Shown: positions 42,526-52,124 of the stretch, piece by piece | Layout of the letters: each line of letters begins with the position of its first letter | Position numbering within the stretch: position 1 is the first letter of the stretch | Assembly: GCF_024347455.1 (NCBI RefSeq) | Contig: NZ_AP025483.1 | Location: 2,852,001 to 2,916,000 of the forward strand | Direction of reading: 5' to 3' | DNA from: Vibrio echinoideorum | GTDB taxonomy: Bacteria > Pseudomonadota > Gammaproteobacteria > Enterobacterales > Vibrionaceae | DNA length: 64,000 bases | Notes under the pieces: model-generated | Told to the model about the DNA's origin: nothing | The model's database searches: none | Seen by the model: the letters and a program-made list of their open reading frames with translations, nothing else | Program-made: the position numbers and the translations under genes

Positions 42526-44193
42526 ATGGCTGAATACGTATATACCATGTCTCGGGTGAGCAAAACTGTTCCACCTAAGCGTCAAATTCTTAAAGACATT
42601 TCTCTTAGCTTTTTTCCTGGCGCTAAAATCGGTGTTTTGGGTCTAAATGGTTCAGGTAAATCTACCCTACTACGTATCATGGCTGGTATTGATACTGATA
42701 TTGATGGTGAAGCTCGTGCACAACAAGGTCTTAAAGTCGGTTACCTACCGCAAGAGCCTGTATTAGACGAATCAAAAACAGTGCGTGAAATCGTAGAAGA
42801 AGCGGTTTCTGATGTTGCAGACGCACTTAAGCGTATCGACGCAGTTTACGCAGCTTACGCAGAACCAGATGCAGATTTCGACGCTCTTGCTAAAGAACAA
42901 GGCGAGCTTGAAGCGCTGATCCAAGCAAAAGACGGCCACAACCTAGAGACCGCTCTAGAGCGTGCTGCTGATGCACTTCGTCTTCCTGAGTGGGATGCGA
43001 AAATCGAACTCCTATCCGGTGGTGAACGTCGTCGTGTTGCGATCTGTCGTCTACTTCTAGAGAAGCCTGACATGCTGCTTCTTGATGAACCAACCAACCA
43101 CTTGGATGCAGAATCAGTTGCTTGGCTTGAGCACTTCCTTGTTGATTACAGCGGTACTGTTGTGGCAATTACCCACGACCGTTACTTCCTAGACAACGCT
43201 GCTGGTTGGATTCTTGAGCTTGACCGTGGTGAAGGTATTCCTTGGGAAGGTAACTACACATCTTGGCTAGAACAGAAAGATGAGCGTCTGAAGCAAGAGA
43301 AATCAGGCGAAAGCGCACGTCAAAAGACGATCGAGAAAGAACTTGAGTGGGTTCGTCAAAACCCTAAAGGCCGTCAGGCTAAGTCTAAAGCTCGTATGGC
43401 TCGTTTTGAAGAACTAACGACTGGCCAATACCAGAAGCGTAACGAAACCAACGAACTGTTCATCCCGCCGGGTGAGCGTTTAGGTGACAAGGTACTTGAA
43501 GTTAAGAACCTAACTAAGTCATTTGGTGACCGCGTTCTTATCGACGACCTATCGTTCAGCATGCCTAAAGGCGCTATTGTGGGTATCGTGGGTGCCAACG
43601 GTGCGGGTAAATCAACACTATTCAAGATGCTAAGCGGCGCAGAACAGCCAGATTCAGGTTCAGTTGAATTAGGCGAAACGGTTAAGCTTGCTTCTGTTGA
43701 TCAGTTCCGTGACAGCATGGACGACACCAAAACAGTATTCCAAGAGATCTCTGAAGGCGCTGATATCATTAAGATCAACAACTTCGAAATCCCTGCACGT
43801 GCTTACTGTTCTCGTTTCAACTTCAAAGGCAACGACCAACAGAAAATCATCGGTCAGCTTTCTGGTGGTGAACGTAACCGTGTTCACCTAGCGAAACTGT
43901 TGAAAGCGGGCGGCAACGTACTGCTACTCGATGAACCAACCAATGACCTTGATGTCGAAACTCTACGTGCACTTGAAGAAGCGCTGCTTGAGTTCCCTGG
44001 CTGTGCAATGGTTATCTCGCATGACCGTTGGTTCCTTGACCGTATTGCGACCCATATCTTAGACTACCGTGATGAAGGTCAAGTTAACTTCTACGAAGGT
44101 AACTATACTGAGTACACAGAGTGGTTGAAAAAGACTCTGGGCGCACAAGCGGCAGAACCGCACCGTATCAAGTACAAGCGTATCACTAAGTAA
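42526..44193 (+). CDS. ettA: Energy-dependent translational throttle protein EttA
   Basis: ABC-F ATPase binding the ribosomal E site and gating the first peptide bond according to ATP/ADP. The 555 residues equal E. coli EttA. It has two ABC domains without membrane parts: Walker A GLNGSGKST near residue 39 and GANGAGKST near 350, signatures LSGGERRR and LSGGERNR, and Walker B LLLDEPTNHLD and LLLDEPTNDLD. The arm and linker (about 95-135 and 240-300) are present. Codon use looks like that of a well-expressed gene. Confidence 0.97.
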   Translation: MAEYVYTMSRVSKTVPPKRQILKDISLSFFPGAKIGVLGLNGSGKSTLLRIMAGIDTDIDGEARAQQGLKVGYLPQEPVLDESKTVREIVEEAVSDVADALKRIDAVYAAYAEPDADFDALAKEQGELEALIQAKDGHNLETALERAADALRLPEWDAKIELLSGGERRRVAICRLLLEKPDMLLLDEPTNHLDAESVAWLEHFLVDYSGTVVAITHDRYFLDNAAGWILELDRGEGIPWEGNYTSWLEQKDERLKQEKSGESARQKTIEKELEWVRQNPKGRQAKSKARMARFEELTTGQYQKRNETNELFIPPGERLGDKVLEVKNLTKSFGDRVLIDDLSFSMPKGAIVGIVGANGAGKSTLFKMLSGAEQPDSGSVELGETVKLASVDQFRDSMDDTKTVFQEISEGADIIKINNFEIPARAYCSRFNFKGNDQQKIIGQLSGGERNRVHLAKLLKAGGNVLLLDEPTNDLDVETLRALEEALLEFPGCAMVISHDRWFLDRIATHILDYRDEGQVNFYEGNYTEYTEWLKKTLGAQAAEPHRIKYKRITK

Positions 44194-44212
44194 ATTCGCT
44201 TGCATTTTGAAC

Positions 44213-44237
44213 AAAGGCCGCAATAATAGCGGCCTTT
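44213..44237 (+). terminator. Possible terminator after ettA
   Basis: Stem AAAGGCCGC (44213-44221) with GCGGCCTTT (44229-44237). The T-run is short. Confidence 0.65.
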
Positions 44238-44283
44238 GATATATCTGGCTTACTCGTTTCGCATCGATATAGAGAGATTAATT

Positions 44284-44652
44284 ATGATTGAAAGACGTCA
44301 ATTTTCACGAGTTGTTTACCAAGTCCCGACTGAACTGTCACAAGGCCAAGTAAATGTATCCGGCTCGGTACAAGACTTATCTCTTCATGGTCTACTCATT
44401 CAGTGTGATAAATGGCAGCAACTCAGCCACGATGCTCCTGTTCAAGTCAGCTTTAAGCTCACCAACAGTGATATCAATATTCAGTTAGAAGCAACGATAG
44501 TCTCTACCATCAATACCTCAATGCGTTTACGCATAGAGCATTTAGATATTGATAGTATTAGCCACCTTAAGCGCCTTGTTGAGCTTAATGTTGGCGACGA
44601 TGAACTGCTTTATAGAGAGATTGAACACCTTACCGATTTGGGTAAGGAATAA
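44284..44652 (+). CDS. PilZ-domain protein
   Basis: Single-domain PilZ protein of 122 residues, predicted cytoplasmic cyclic-di-GMP receptor. I start at ATG 44284 (MIERRQFSRVVYQVP), with AGAGA upstream; the frame open from 44236 adds 16 unconserved residues. Ligand motifs are the RxxxR-type ERRQFSR near the N-terminus and DLSLHGLLI (D/NxSxxG) near residue 31. The M23 peptidase gene follows by 49 bases on the same strand, but a functional link is only positional. Confidence 0.88.
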   Translation: MIERRQFSRVVYQVPTELSQGQVNVSGSVQDLSLHGLLIQCDKWQQLSHDAPVQVSFKLTNSDINIQLEATIVSTINTSMRLRIEHLDIDSISHLKRLVELNVGDDELLYREIEHLTDLGKE

Positions 44653-44701
44653 TATCTCCATTACCCTTTTTCTATTAGAAGCATTTAGTTAATACAGAAC
44701 C

Positions 44702-45712
44702 ATGTCTAAAAAAATTTCCATTACTATTCCCTCTAACCAAGGGGAACAGACGTTTTACTTCGGCCGAAAAGCCGTGCTCTTGTGCACCACTGCGATTTTT
44801 TCAGTACCGCTGTTAATTGGCGGAGCTGCATACATGCACTTCGAAGGTAAACAAGAGCTCGCAATGCAAGCGGGCGATGCACAGCAGTTAATTGAAACAC
44901 TGATTGTTGAAAAAGAACAAACCGAGTTTCTTTATGCTGAACAGGTTGAAACCAACCACTCTCTATCGCAAACATTAACTGAGAAAGAAGGCGCTATTCA
45001 ATTACTTGGTAAGCGTGTATTTGATGTGGAATCCGTGCTTGGTCTTGCTGATGAAGAACTGCTTACCGATGATATTTCTTTGGAAGATCGCATTGATGCG
45101 GCTGCAGTCGATTCAGCAGTAAGAGCGACAATGTTTCGTTTGATTCCAAACGACAGTCCGATGGCTTATCAACGTATCTCTTCTTCTTATGGTAGCCGCA
45201 CTAACCCTATTTCAGGTAAACGCCATGTACATACTGGCATCGATCTAACGTGTAAGCGTGGTGAAGATATTGTAGCACCCGCAGATGGAGTCATTGAAAC
45301 GGTACGCCCAAGTAAAAAAGGCTTCGGTAACTTTATTACTATGCGTCACTCGTTCGGTTTCATGAGTTCTTACGCGCACCTACAAAAATTCAAAGTTCGC
45401 AGCGGTCAGTTTGTGAGTAAAGGGGATGTGATTGCAAGCTGTGGTAACTCAGGCAACTCTACCGGCCCACACCTGCACTATGAAGTACGCTTCCTTGGTC
45501 GCTCACTGAACCCTCAATACTTAATGGACTGGACACCGGAAAACTTCAACTACGTGTTCGAGAAAGAGAAAAAGGTTAAGTGGGGTCCACTGGTTCAACT
45601 GATTGATAATGTGGTTCGCTTGCAGATCAACCTGACTAACGTGCCTTACATTAGCTCGACCATCGACACGGTATCGAGTGAAGAGAGCAAAAAACCTATC
45701 ACGACTAACTAG
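44702..45712 (+). CDS. M23-family peptidoglycan metallopeptidase, membrane anchored
   Basis: Predicted periplasmic zinc endopeptidase of the LytM/M23 type, 336 residues. A transmembrane helix (about 25-45) follows a short cytoplasmic N-terminus. Next come a helical, probably coiled-coil stretch (about 50-105) and the peptidase domain (about 155-280). Zinc motifs are HTGIDL (HxxxD) and HLHYE (HxH), both intact, so it should be an active enzyme rather than an EnvC/NlpD-type activator. Relatives in Vibrio include the Shy cross-link endopeptidases; which one this resembles most I cannot say. An 18-bp duplication overlaps the stop. Confidence 0.9.
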   Translation: MSKKISITIPSNQGEQTFYFGRKAVLLCTTAIFSVPLLIGGAAYMHFEGKQELAMQAGDAQQLIETLIVEKEQTEFLYAEQVETNHSLSQTLTEKEGAIQLLGKRVFDVESVLGLADEELLTDDISLEDRIDAAAVDSAVRATMFRLIPNDSPMAYQRISSSYGSRTNPISGKRHVHTGIDLTCKRGEDIVAPADGVIETVRPSKKGFGNFITMRHSFGFMSSYAHLQKFKVRSGQFVSKGDVIASCGNSGNSTGPHLHYEVRFLGRSLNPQYLMDWTPENFNYVFEKEKKVKWGPLVQLIDNVVRLQINLTNVPYISSTIDTVSSEESKKPITTN

Positions 45713-45740
45713 TTGTCAATGGCTAACTATTTGTTAATGG
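45705..45740. repeat. 18-bp tandem duplication across the stop codon of the M23 gene
   Basis: CTAACTAGTTGTCAATGG (45705-45722) is followed by CTAACTATTTGTTAATGG (45723-45740), 16 of 18 identical. The stop codon TAG is inside the first copy. A third, weaker copy may follow. Confidence 0.85.
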
Positions 45741-45821
45741 TTAAGATCTGTTGGTTTGGCCTATTATGATCTAATCGCTTTTAGCCTACAGTAGGCCAAT
45801 TACTTTTAGTCTGAATTAGAT

Positions 45822-45855
45822 AAAAAAAGAGCGACCATCAGGTCGCTCTTTTTTT
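45822..45855. terminator. Bidirectional terminator between the M23 gene and tyrA
   Basis: A 15-bp perfect stem AAAAAAAGAGCGACC with its complement around a 4-base loop. Confidence 0.95.
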
Positions 45856-45872
45856 ATGATTTCAAATAGTGA

Positions 45873-47000
45873 TTAGCCTCGATGAATCGAGTCATGTGCT
45901 TGCTTTAAAAGATTTTGGCTCTCTTGCAAGAACTGCTGCGAGTAGTCGCCAAACCAATCACTGACTTGATTAAAGCTATCAACGAACTTGGCTTTATCTT
46001 TCCCATCCAAGATTTCTAATGCTTCACCGAAACGACTATGGAAACGTCGAATCATCTCAATATTCTCATCTGAAGAAAGAATGATATCACCGTACAAGTT
46101 CGGGTCTTGAGCAAACAGACGACCAACCATTGCAATCTCTAATCGGTAGATTGGCGAGCTTAGCTTCAGAAGCTGATCAATGTTTGGGTTCTCTTTACTC
46201 AGGTGCAATCCGTAAGCAAAAGAGGTGAAGTGGCGTAGTGCTTGAATCAGAGTCATGCCGTGATCGTGTTCAGCAGCATCCATCTGGCAAAGGCTCGCGC
46301 CCCAAATACCAAATTGATTCAGTAACCATTGGTAGCTTTCAGAGCCACGCCCATCACTGTAAACAATCACCTGCTTCGCAAGGCTTGGAACGTCAGGACC
46401 AAACATTGGGTGTAATCCAACCACCGGGCCTTGGTGCATGTTCATCATGGCTTGTAGAGGCTTTGATTTAATCGACGTTAAATCACAAAGAATACAATCG
46501 CTTGGTAGGTTACCTAGTTTTGCAATCACACCTTCCGTCAGGTGAATTGGAACCGTAACGACCACAAGGCCAGCATTATCTAAGATCTCATCGGCTTTAT
46601 CCCAATCTTGGCTGCCGAGAATTTTCACTTCGTAGCCAGAAAGCTTGAACATACGTCCAAACAAACCACCAAGCTGACCATTACCACCAACGATAACCAC
46701 TGAACGCAACTCTGGGTTAAGGCACTTAAAGCCAGAGTCTTTCTCACTGGCATAAGACTCACGCATAGTACGACGCAAAATATCTTCGATTAACTGCGGT
46801 GGAACCCCTATTTTCTCGGCTTCTTGACGACGAGATGCCAGCATCGCAGCTTCGCGCTCTGGTACATAAATAGGTAAACCATGTTCGCTTTTCACTTCGC
46901 CTACTTTCTCTACTAGAGCAAGACGTTGAGCCAGTAAATCCAACATTTGTTTATCGACAGCATCGATTTGGTCGCGTAATTCGTTCAGTTCAACGGCCAT
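45873..47000 (-). CDS. tyrA: Bifunctional chorismate mutase / prephenate dehydrogenase (T-protein)
   Basis: Makes prephenate from chorismate and oxidises it to 4-hydroxyphenylpyruvate with NAD for tyrosine synthesis. The 375 residues comprise an AroQ chorismate mutase (about 1-90, [27 protein letters not shown]) and a dehydrogenase with the nucleotide motif [18 protein letters not shown] near residue 103. The catalytic HPMFGPD segment is near residue 197. It follows aroF by 117 bases, the classical tyr operon order aroF-tyrA. Confidence 0.97.
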   Translation of the reverse strand: MAVELNELRDQIDAVDKQMLDLLAQRLALVEKVGEVKSEHGLPIYVPEREAAMLASRRQEAEKIGVPPQLIEDILRRTMRESYASEKDSGFKCLNPELRSVVIVGGNGQLGGLFGRMFKLSGYEVKILGSQDWDKADEILDNAGLVVVTVPIHLTEGVIAKLGNLPSDCILCDLTSIKSKPLQAMMNMHQGPVVGLHPMFGPDVPSLAKQVIVYSDGRGSESYQWLLNQFGIWGASLCQMDAAEHDHGMTLIQALRHFTSFAYGLHLSKENPNIDQLLKLSSPIYRLEIAMVGRLFAQDPNLYGDIILSSDENIEMIRRFHSRFGEALEILDGKDKAKFVDSFNQVSDWFGDYSQQFLQESQNLLKQAHDSIHRG

Positions 47001-47075
47001 TTTATTCCTTACTCATCTATAAGCCCGTGCTAATTTTTAAGCCCACCTGGCGCAGGTTCGTTAGCAACAGATCTT

Positions 47076-47098
47076 AAAATGCCCCATTAGATGAGGCA
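47076..47098 (-). terminator. Weak hairpin in the aroF-tyrA gap
   Basis: Minus strand TGCCTCAT-CTA-ATGGGGCA-TTTT, an 8-bp stem with one G-T pair and a short T-run. It may reduce read-through from aroF into tyrA. Confidence 0.5.
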
Positions 47099-47117
47099 CT
47101 TAAATTTTAAACCCTGA

Positions 47118-48191
47118 CTAACCTTTCAAGCGGTTCTCTAAGAACGGGACTAATTCCGTATGTGCATGCTTCAATAGTGCCTCAGTTGACTCCCAATTGA
47201 TACACGCGTCCGTGATAGAAACACCGTATTTCATCTCATTCAGAGGTATATCTGAAGATTGATTGCCTTCGTTAATATGGCTTTCAATCATTAGGCCAAT
47301 AATCGAATTATTGCCTTCACGAATCTGGTGAATCACATCTTCAGCAACTAACGTCTGACGTCGGAAATCTTTGCGAGAGTTTGCGTGGCTACAGTCGACC
47401 ATTAACGCAGCCTCTAAGCTAGATTTACCCAGCTCTTGCTCACATTCGTGTACTGATACTGAATCGTAGTTAGTCTGCTTACCGCCACGTAAAATAACGT
47501 GACCATTTGGGTTACCCTGAGTCGTTAGCAGTGCAACTTGGCCTTCACGGCTAATCCCCATGAAACGGTGGCTAGAAGAAGCCGCTTGCATCGCATTAAT
47601 TGCTGTACCCAAATTGCCATCTGTACCGTTTTTAAAGCCGATTGGCATTGAAAGGCCACTTGCCATTTCACGGTGAGTTTGAGATTCAGTAGTACGTGCG
47701 CCAATCGCAGCCCAACTGAATGTATCGGCTAAGTATTGTGGGCTGATTGGGTCTAGTGCTTCTGTCGCTAATGGGATTTCCATCTCAGCGAGCTCAACTA
47801 AAAGCTCACGACCAACATGCAGACCATGCTCAATATCGAAAGTACCGTCTAGCTGAGGATCATTGATCAAACCTTTCCAACCGACAGTAGTACGAGGCTT
47901 TTCAAAGTAAACACGCATAACAATATACAGTTGATCGCTAAGTTGCTCAGATAAAGCTTTTAGACGTTTCGCGTACTCTTTCGCAGCTTCAATATCGTGA
48001 ATAGAACATGGACCACACACGATTAGCATACGGTGATCTTTCTTATGAATGATATTTGCTATCGTTTCACGAGACTCTTGAATAAAACGACGAGCATTAT
48101 CGCTCAAAGGTAATTTCGCTTTTAACTCCTCTGGAGTAATCAGTACCTGTTCGTCGATGATATTGACATTGCTTAATTCACTTTTCCGCAT
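47118..48191 (-). CDS. aroF: 3-deoxy-7-phosphoheptulonate (DAHP) synthase, AroF-type
   Basis: First enzyme of the shikimate pathway, joining phosphoenolpyruvate and erythrose 4-phosphate. The 357 residues match class I DAHP synthases, with MLIVCGPCSIHD (metal cysteine), RVYFEKPRTTVGWKGLINDP and MVDCSHANSRKDFRRQ. The downstream tyrA and the TyrR boxes upstream support the tyrosine-regulated isozyme AroF. The isozyme's feedback specificity is inferred from context. Confidence 0.93.
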   Translation of the reverse strand: MRKSELSNVNIIDEQVLITPEELKAKLPLSDNARRFIQESRETIANIIHKKDHRMLIVCGPCSIHDIEAAKEYAKRLKALSEQLSDQLYIVMRVYFEKPRTTVGWKGLINDPQLDGTFDIEHGLHVGRELLVELAEMEIPLATEALDPISPQYLADTFSWAAIGARTTESQTHREMASGLSMPIGFKNGTDGNLGTAINAMQAASSSHRFMGISREGQVALLTTQGNPNGHVILRGGKQTNYDSVSVHECEQELGKSSLEAALMVDCSHANSRKDFRRQTLVAEDVIHQIREGNNSIIGLMIESHINEGNQSSDIPLNEMKYGVSITDACINWESTEALLKHAHTELVPFLENRLKG

Positions 48192-48200
48192 AACTCAACC

Positions 48201-48218
48201 TGTATATTTATTTTTACA
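48201..48218. promoter_or_regulatory. TyrR box next to the aroF start
   Basis: TGTATA-TTTATT-TTTACA matches the TyrR consensus TGTAAA-N6-TTTACA with one mismatch. It lies 10 bases upstream of the start codon, where repression would be effective. Confidence 0.75.
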
Positions 48219-48284
48219 CCCAAGGCATCTGCATGGGCTAACAATCTTTAAAAACACAATAACAGCTACAAAAACGATTGCAAG

Positions 48285-48302
48285 TGTAAACAATAAAAAA
48301 CA
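48285..48302. promoter_or_regulatory. Weak TyrR box upstream of aroF
   Basis: TGTAAA-CAATAA-AAAACA has a perfect left half and a poor right half. It is 5 bases from the strong box, as expected for a weak box filled cooperatively. Confidence 0.55.
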
Positions 48303-48307
48303 TTTAG

Positions 48308-48325
48308 TGTAAATATAAATTTACA
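48308..48325. promoter_or_regulatory. Strong TyrR box upstream of aroF
   Basis: TGTAAA-TATAAA-TTTACA is a perfect match to the TyrR palindrome. Confidence 0.88.
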
Positions 48326-48382
48326 GCAATACTTTAACTCGTTATGAGATACAAATAGGTCAAAACCACAACTTACACATAC

Positions 48383-48409
48383 AAAAAAGGCGATATTTCT
48401 CATATCGCC
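48383..48409 (-). terminator. nagZ terminator
   Basis: Minus strand stem GGCGATAT-GAGAA-ATATCGCC followed by six Ts, 29 bases after the nagZ stop. Confidence 0.92.
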
Positions 48410-48437
48410 CTCTTGAAACTTATAGAGTGTTTATTTA

Positions 48438-49427
48438 TCACCCAGCGTTTAACATTCGCTTAATTTGTTCTGAAGCCTCTTTCCATCGGCTATCCGAGTG
48501 AAGAGTCGGTAAATCAAAGCTGTGTTTTTTAAGCAGTGAGTTGGCTAAAGGCACCTCTTGAATCGTTAAGTGATCAAGAGCTTCAATTTGTGCATCTCGT
48601 TTATTACACATCAACACCATGTCACAACCCGCATTCAAAGCCGCCTTCGCTCTATCAGCAGGACCACCCATAATGGCAGCACCTTCCATCGTCAAATCAT
48701 CAGAGAACACCAAGCCTTTAAAACCAAGCTGTTGCTTCAACACTTTCTGCAACCAATACTCAGAGCCACTTGCAGGTTGATCATCATAATGAGAAAAAAC
48801 CACGTGTGCCGGCATCATCGCATCCAATATTCCTGCTTCAATTTGCGCCTTGAAGATGGCCATATCGGTTTCAAATATGTCGTCTCTTTGATCGTAAGGC
48901 GTTTCAAGGTGTGAATCTGCAATCACGCCGCCATGTCCTGGGAAGTGCTTTCCTGTAGTCGCCATTCCAACCGATTTCATGCCCTTAATAAAAGCACTAC
49001 TGTGGCGAACGATGGTATCAATATCTTCACCGAACGCTCGGCTACCAATCGCTTTACAGTCGTGCCCTTTGTCTAATACTGGCGCAAAACTCAGGTCGAT
49101 ATCATGGGCAATCAGCTCCGCCGCCATCAACCAGCCTGCTTGTTCTGCTAATTGTTCACCATTATTCTTTGTCGCAAATTCCTGAGCGGCTGGGATAATT
49201 GAAAAACCGTCACGAAAGCGCTGCACTCGACCACCCTCTTGGTCAACACCGATGAGAATTGGGCGTTTTGCAACTTTACGGATCTCTTTGTTTAACGCAG
49301 ATAATTGTTTGCTATCGTGGTAATTTCTAGCAAATAAGATGAGGCCACCAACAGTTGGATGCTCTAAAATTTCTCTGTCTTCAGCTGTCAGTTCATAGCC
49401 TGCAACATCAACCCACAACGGTCCCAT
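48438..49427 (-). CDS. nagZ: Beta-N-acetylhexosaminidase NagZ
   Basis: Cytoplasmic glycoside hydrolase family 3 enzyme removing GlcNAc from GlcNAc-anhydroMurNAc peptides during peptidoglycan recycling. The 329 residues include the [15 protein letters not shown] loop near residue 160 with the catalytic His, and the nucleophile Asp in [11 protein letters not shown] near residue 243. It lies 11 bases after the MurR/RpiR-type gene on the same strand and probably shares its transcript. Confidence 0.97.
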   Translation of the reverse strand: MGPLWVDVAGYELTAEDREILEHPTVGGLILFARNYHDSKQLSALNKEIRKVAKRPILIGVDQEGGRVQRFRDGFSIIPAAQEFATKNNGEQLAEQAGWLMAAELIAHDIDLSFAPVLDKGHDCKAIGSRAFGEDIDTIVRHSSAFIKGMKSVGMATTGKHFPGHGGVIADSHLETPYDQRDDIFETDMAIFKAQIEAGILDAMMPAHVVFSHYDDQPASGSEYWLQKVLKQQLGFKGLVFSDDLTMEGAAIMGGPADRAKAALNAGCDMVLMCNKRDAQIEALDHLTIQEVPLANSLLKKHSFDLPTLHSDSRWKEASEQIKRMLNAG

Positions 49428-49438
49428 ACGATTTCCTT

Positions 49439-50323
49439 TTATTGCTTAAATTCCGCTACTGCAGATTTGCTTTGTTCGATTAATTGGTCGGCTTGCTCTT
49501 CTTGCTGAGTTAAAGCAATGAACAACAAGTCAGTAATAAAAAGCTGACTATCTCGAGCAGTAATAGATGAACTACGAATATGATCTTCGTCAGCCGAAGA
49601 GATCAGTTTAATGTCAGCGTATTTGTCCAAAACCGAAGGTAATAGCTGACTAATAACTATCACCTTTGCCTTTTTCGATCTCGCCAACTGAGCAACTTTC
49701 ACCACTTCTCTGGTTTTTCCTGAATAAGAAATCGCAACCAACACATCATTTTCAGAAAGAGAAGCCGCGTTGGCGATTTGAATATGTGCATCTTGCTCTG
49801 CGCTAACTGCATGGCCGATCTTCATCAGTTTATAGGCTAGATCTTTTGCAACTAAAGACGATGCACCCACCCCAAAAATCTGTACTTTATTCGCCAAGTG
49901 CAGTAAATCAGCGGCATTACTTAAATGTTCGCCCTCATTTAATAACACGGTACGTTCAAGCGATTGTGTTTTACTTGCAAGAAGTTTATCCATCACCATT
50001 TCAGGCGGATCTTTTCTGGTGATAGTGCCATGTATTCCTCGCTGGGATACTGGCTGATAAGTCATATCACTCTGGTAGAGTTTCATTTTCATTTCAGAAA
50101 ACCCTTTATAACCGAGCTTCTGACTAAACTTTACGATCGTAGACTGGCTTACTCCCACCGCTTTGGCCAACTCAGGAGAAGACAGTTGCTTAACCTGTTG
50201 CGGATGATCCAATACGTAACGAGCCACCAGCGTGTCAGATGGGGAGAGCTTTGGTAATAACGCTTTTACTTTCGCTATGCCTTTCACTAAATATTCTTCC
50301 CTCTGCGAGCTCCTCGCTATCAT
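49439..50323 (-). CDS. MurR/RpiR-family transcriptional regulator
   Basis: DNA-binding regulator with an N-terminal RpiR helix-turn-helix ([24 protein letters not shown]) and a C-terminal SIS sugar-phosphate-binding domain (about 120-260, [18 protein letters not shown] and [13 protein letters not shown]). I choose the ATG at 50323 ([15 protein letters not shown], 294 residues). The longer frame to 50389 would run across a palindromic operator candidate at 50345-50358. It is divergent from the symporter-kinase-anmK-murQ operon, so it likely controls that operon in response to an amino-sugar phosphate such as MurNAc-6-phosphate. Whether it activates or represses is unknown. Confidence 0.88.
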   Translation of the reverse strand: MIARSSQREEYLVKGIAKVKALLPKLSPSDTLVARYVLDHPQQVKQLSSPELAKAVGVSQSTIVKFSQKLGYKGFSEMKMKLYQSDMTYQPVSQRGIHGTITRKDPPEMVMDKLLASKTQSLERTVLLNEGEHLSNAADLLHLANKVQIFGVGASSLVAKDLAYKLMKIGHAVSAEQDAHIQIANAASLSENDVLVAISYSGKTREVVKVAQLARSKKAKVIVISQLLPSVLDKYADIKLISSADEDHIRSSSITARDSQLFITDLLFIALTQQEEQADQLIEQSKSAVAEFKQ

Positions 50324-50344
50324 AACGAGTTTTGTATTTTCATT

Positions 50345-50358
50345 GGAATAATTATTCC
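50345..50358. promoter_or_regulatory. Operator candidate for the MurR/RpiR-type regulator
   Basis: GGAATAATTATTCC is a perfect 14-bp palindrome just upstream of the regulator. A looser TATTC-N8-GGAATA follows at 50363-50381. Confidence 0.65.
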
Positions 50359-50427
50359 TTTGTATTCTGTTGTATGGAATAGCTAACACCCCCTTCTGGG
50401 AGCACTGTCAAAGAAAATCATTGTTCA

Positions 50428-50446
50428 CTATTCCACCAAGGAATAG
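50428..50446. promoter_or_regulatory. Second operator candidate, on the symporter side
   Basis: CTATTCC-ACCAA-GGAATAG is a perfect 7-bp inverted repeat sharing the GGAATA half-site with 50345-50358. It is about 80 bases before the symporter start. Confidence 0.65.
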
Positions 50447-50528
50447 ATTTTGAAACTCATTATTCAAACTGACATTCTGGAAAAATAATAATAAACACCC
50501 TCAACTCTATTCATGCTACGGAGCTGCT

Positions 50529-52121
50529 ATGAATTCACTATTTACTTCGCTGGACTGGGCGGTATTCGCGATATATTTCGCTATCATCGTGTATACAGGC
50601 TGGCACTTCAGCCGAACAAAAATCACAAGTACCAAAGACTATTTCTTAGGCGGTAATTCGATGCCAATGTGGGTCGTTGCTATCTCGGTACTGGCGACTT
50701 CACAATCAGCAGCGACGTTTTTAGGTGGACCAGAATCTAGTTACCGTGGCGATCTCACTTATCTAGCGACCAACATTGGCGGCATCATTGGTGCCATTTT
50801 TGTGGCATTGGTGTTGATACCTCGCTTCTACAAAAACAAAGTCTCTACCGTTTATGAACTACTAAAAGTACGTTTTGGTGAAAAGACCAAACAGCGTGCA
50901 GGTGTCATGTATTTAGTCGGCAGAGTGTTTGCATCAGGCGCTCGCCTATACATGGCTGCCATTGCGGTATCTATGATTCTATTTACCAACATCGATCCTA
51001 GCAGCGTTGTAACTTCTGTTGTGATCCTCGTTGCTGTTGGCCTTGCTTACACTTACATGGGCGGTATTCGTTCGGTTATCTGGAGCGACCTTATTCAACT
51101 TGTAGTTTATGTTGGTGCAGCCATTGCCGTTATCATCTATTTGTTAGGCCAAATCCCAGCAGACTTTAACCAAATAGCCCAAGTGTTAATGAACCCTGGT
51201 GAAGGGCTACCTTCTAAGCTTACATTGTTAGACTTTACTCTAGACTTTAGCCCTGCCGGCACATTTAGTTTCTGGGCATGTATTACTGGCTTTGTATTAT
51301 TAAACATTGGTGCCTTTGGTCTTGATCAAGACATGACGCAACGTGTCCTGACCTGTAAAGATGCGAAGCAAGGTTCCAAGGCGATGATTAACTCGATCAT
51401 ATTCTCGATTCCAGTTGTTCTCGTATTTATGTCAATCGGCTTATTGCTGTATGTCTTCTATCAAAGACCTGAACTGATGGGCTTTGAAAGCAAAGAAGTA
51501 GTACAAAACTTTAATGGCGAAAACGTCACTATTTTCATGTATTACGTACTTAATGAAATGCCAGCAGGTCTTCGTGGCTTAGTCACCGTTGGCGTGGTTG
51601 CAGCTGCCCTTTCGACACTAAACTCTGGCTTGAACTCAATGTCTTCGGTTGCTATTCAAGATATATACAAGCCTTGGTTAGAAGCTCGTAAAGGAGTACA
51701 AGATGACTTCCATTACGTAAAAGCAGGACGCGTTGGTATGGCTGTAGCAGCAGTCGCTCTGGGTAGCATGGGCATCCTGTGTTACTACTGGCAGCAGTAC
51801 ACTGACATGCCATTGTTGTCGTTTGCTTTGAGTGTGATGGTATTTGCCTACACAGGATTATTAGGTGTCTACTTCACCGCTATATTCACAGACCGCGGTA
51901 ACGAAACCTCAGTAGCTCTGGCTCTAATGGCTGGTTTCTTAACCACACTGCTGATGCAAGCTTATGTTTGGGATAGTGTGATGGGGGTAATTAATACTGA
52001 TTGGGTTGGTATTCGATTGGCTTTCCCTTATCAACTTTGTATTGGCACCTTGGTATCCTTAATAGTGTGCCTATCAGGCAACAAGCAAACTCAAGAAGTT
52101 AATAAACTACAAACGGTTTAA
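50529..52121 (+). CDS. Sodium:solute symporter, probably for peptidoglycan amino sugars
   Basis: Inner-membrane transporter of the SSS family, 530 residues with about 13 hydrophobic segments. Family features include TKDYFLGGNSMPMWVVAIS near residue 35 and the early ATSQSAATFLGGPE helix. Later segments are AYTYMGGIRSVIWSDLIQ and AALSTLNSGLNSMSSVAIQD. A GGAG site stands 8 bases before the ATG. It heads the operon with kinase, anmK and murQ. No PTS permease (MurP type) is present, so I infer uptake of MurNAc, anhydroMurNAc or a related sugar. The substrate is not shown by the sequence itself. Confidence 0.88.
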   Translation: MNSLFTSLDWAVFAIYFAIIVYTGWHFSRTKITSTKDYFLGGNSMPMWVVAISVLATSQSAATFLGGPESSYRGDLTYLATNIGGIIGAIFVALVLIPRFYKNKVSTVYELLKVRFGEKTKQRAGVMYLVGRVFASGARLYMAAIAVSMILFTNIDPSSVVTSVVILVAVGLAYTYMGGIRSVIWSDLIQLVVYVGAAIAVIIYLLGQIPADFNQIAQVLMNPGEGLPSKLTLLDFTLDFSPAGTFSFWACITGFVLLNIGAFGLDQDMTQRVLTCKDAKQGSKAMINSIIFSIPVVLVFMSIGLLLYVFYQRPELMGFESKEVVQNFNGENVTIFMYYVLNEMPAGLRGLVTVGVVAAALSTLNSGLNSMSSVAIQDIYKPWLEARKGVQDDFHYVKAGRVGMAVAAVALGSMGILCYYWQQYTDMPLLSFALSVMVFAYTGLLGVYFTAIFTDRGNETSVALALMAGFLTTLLMQAYVWDSVMGVINTDWVGIRLAFPYQLCIGTLVSLIVCLSGNKQTQEVNKLQTV

Positions 52122-52124
52122 CCC

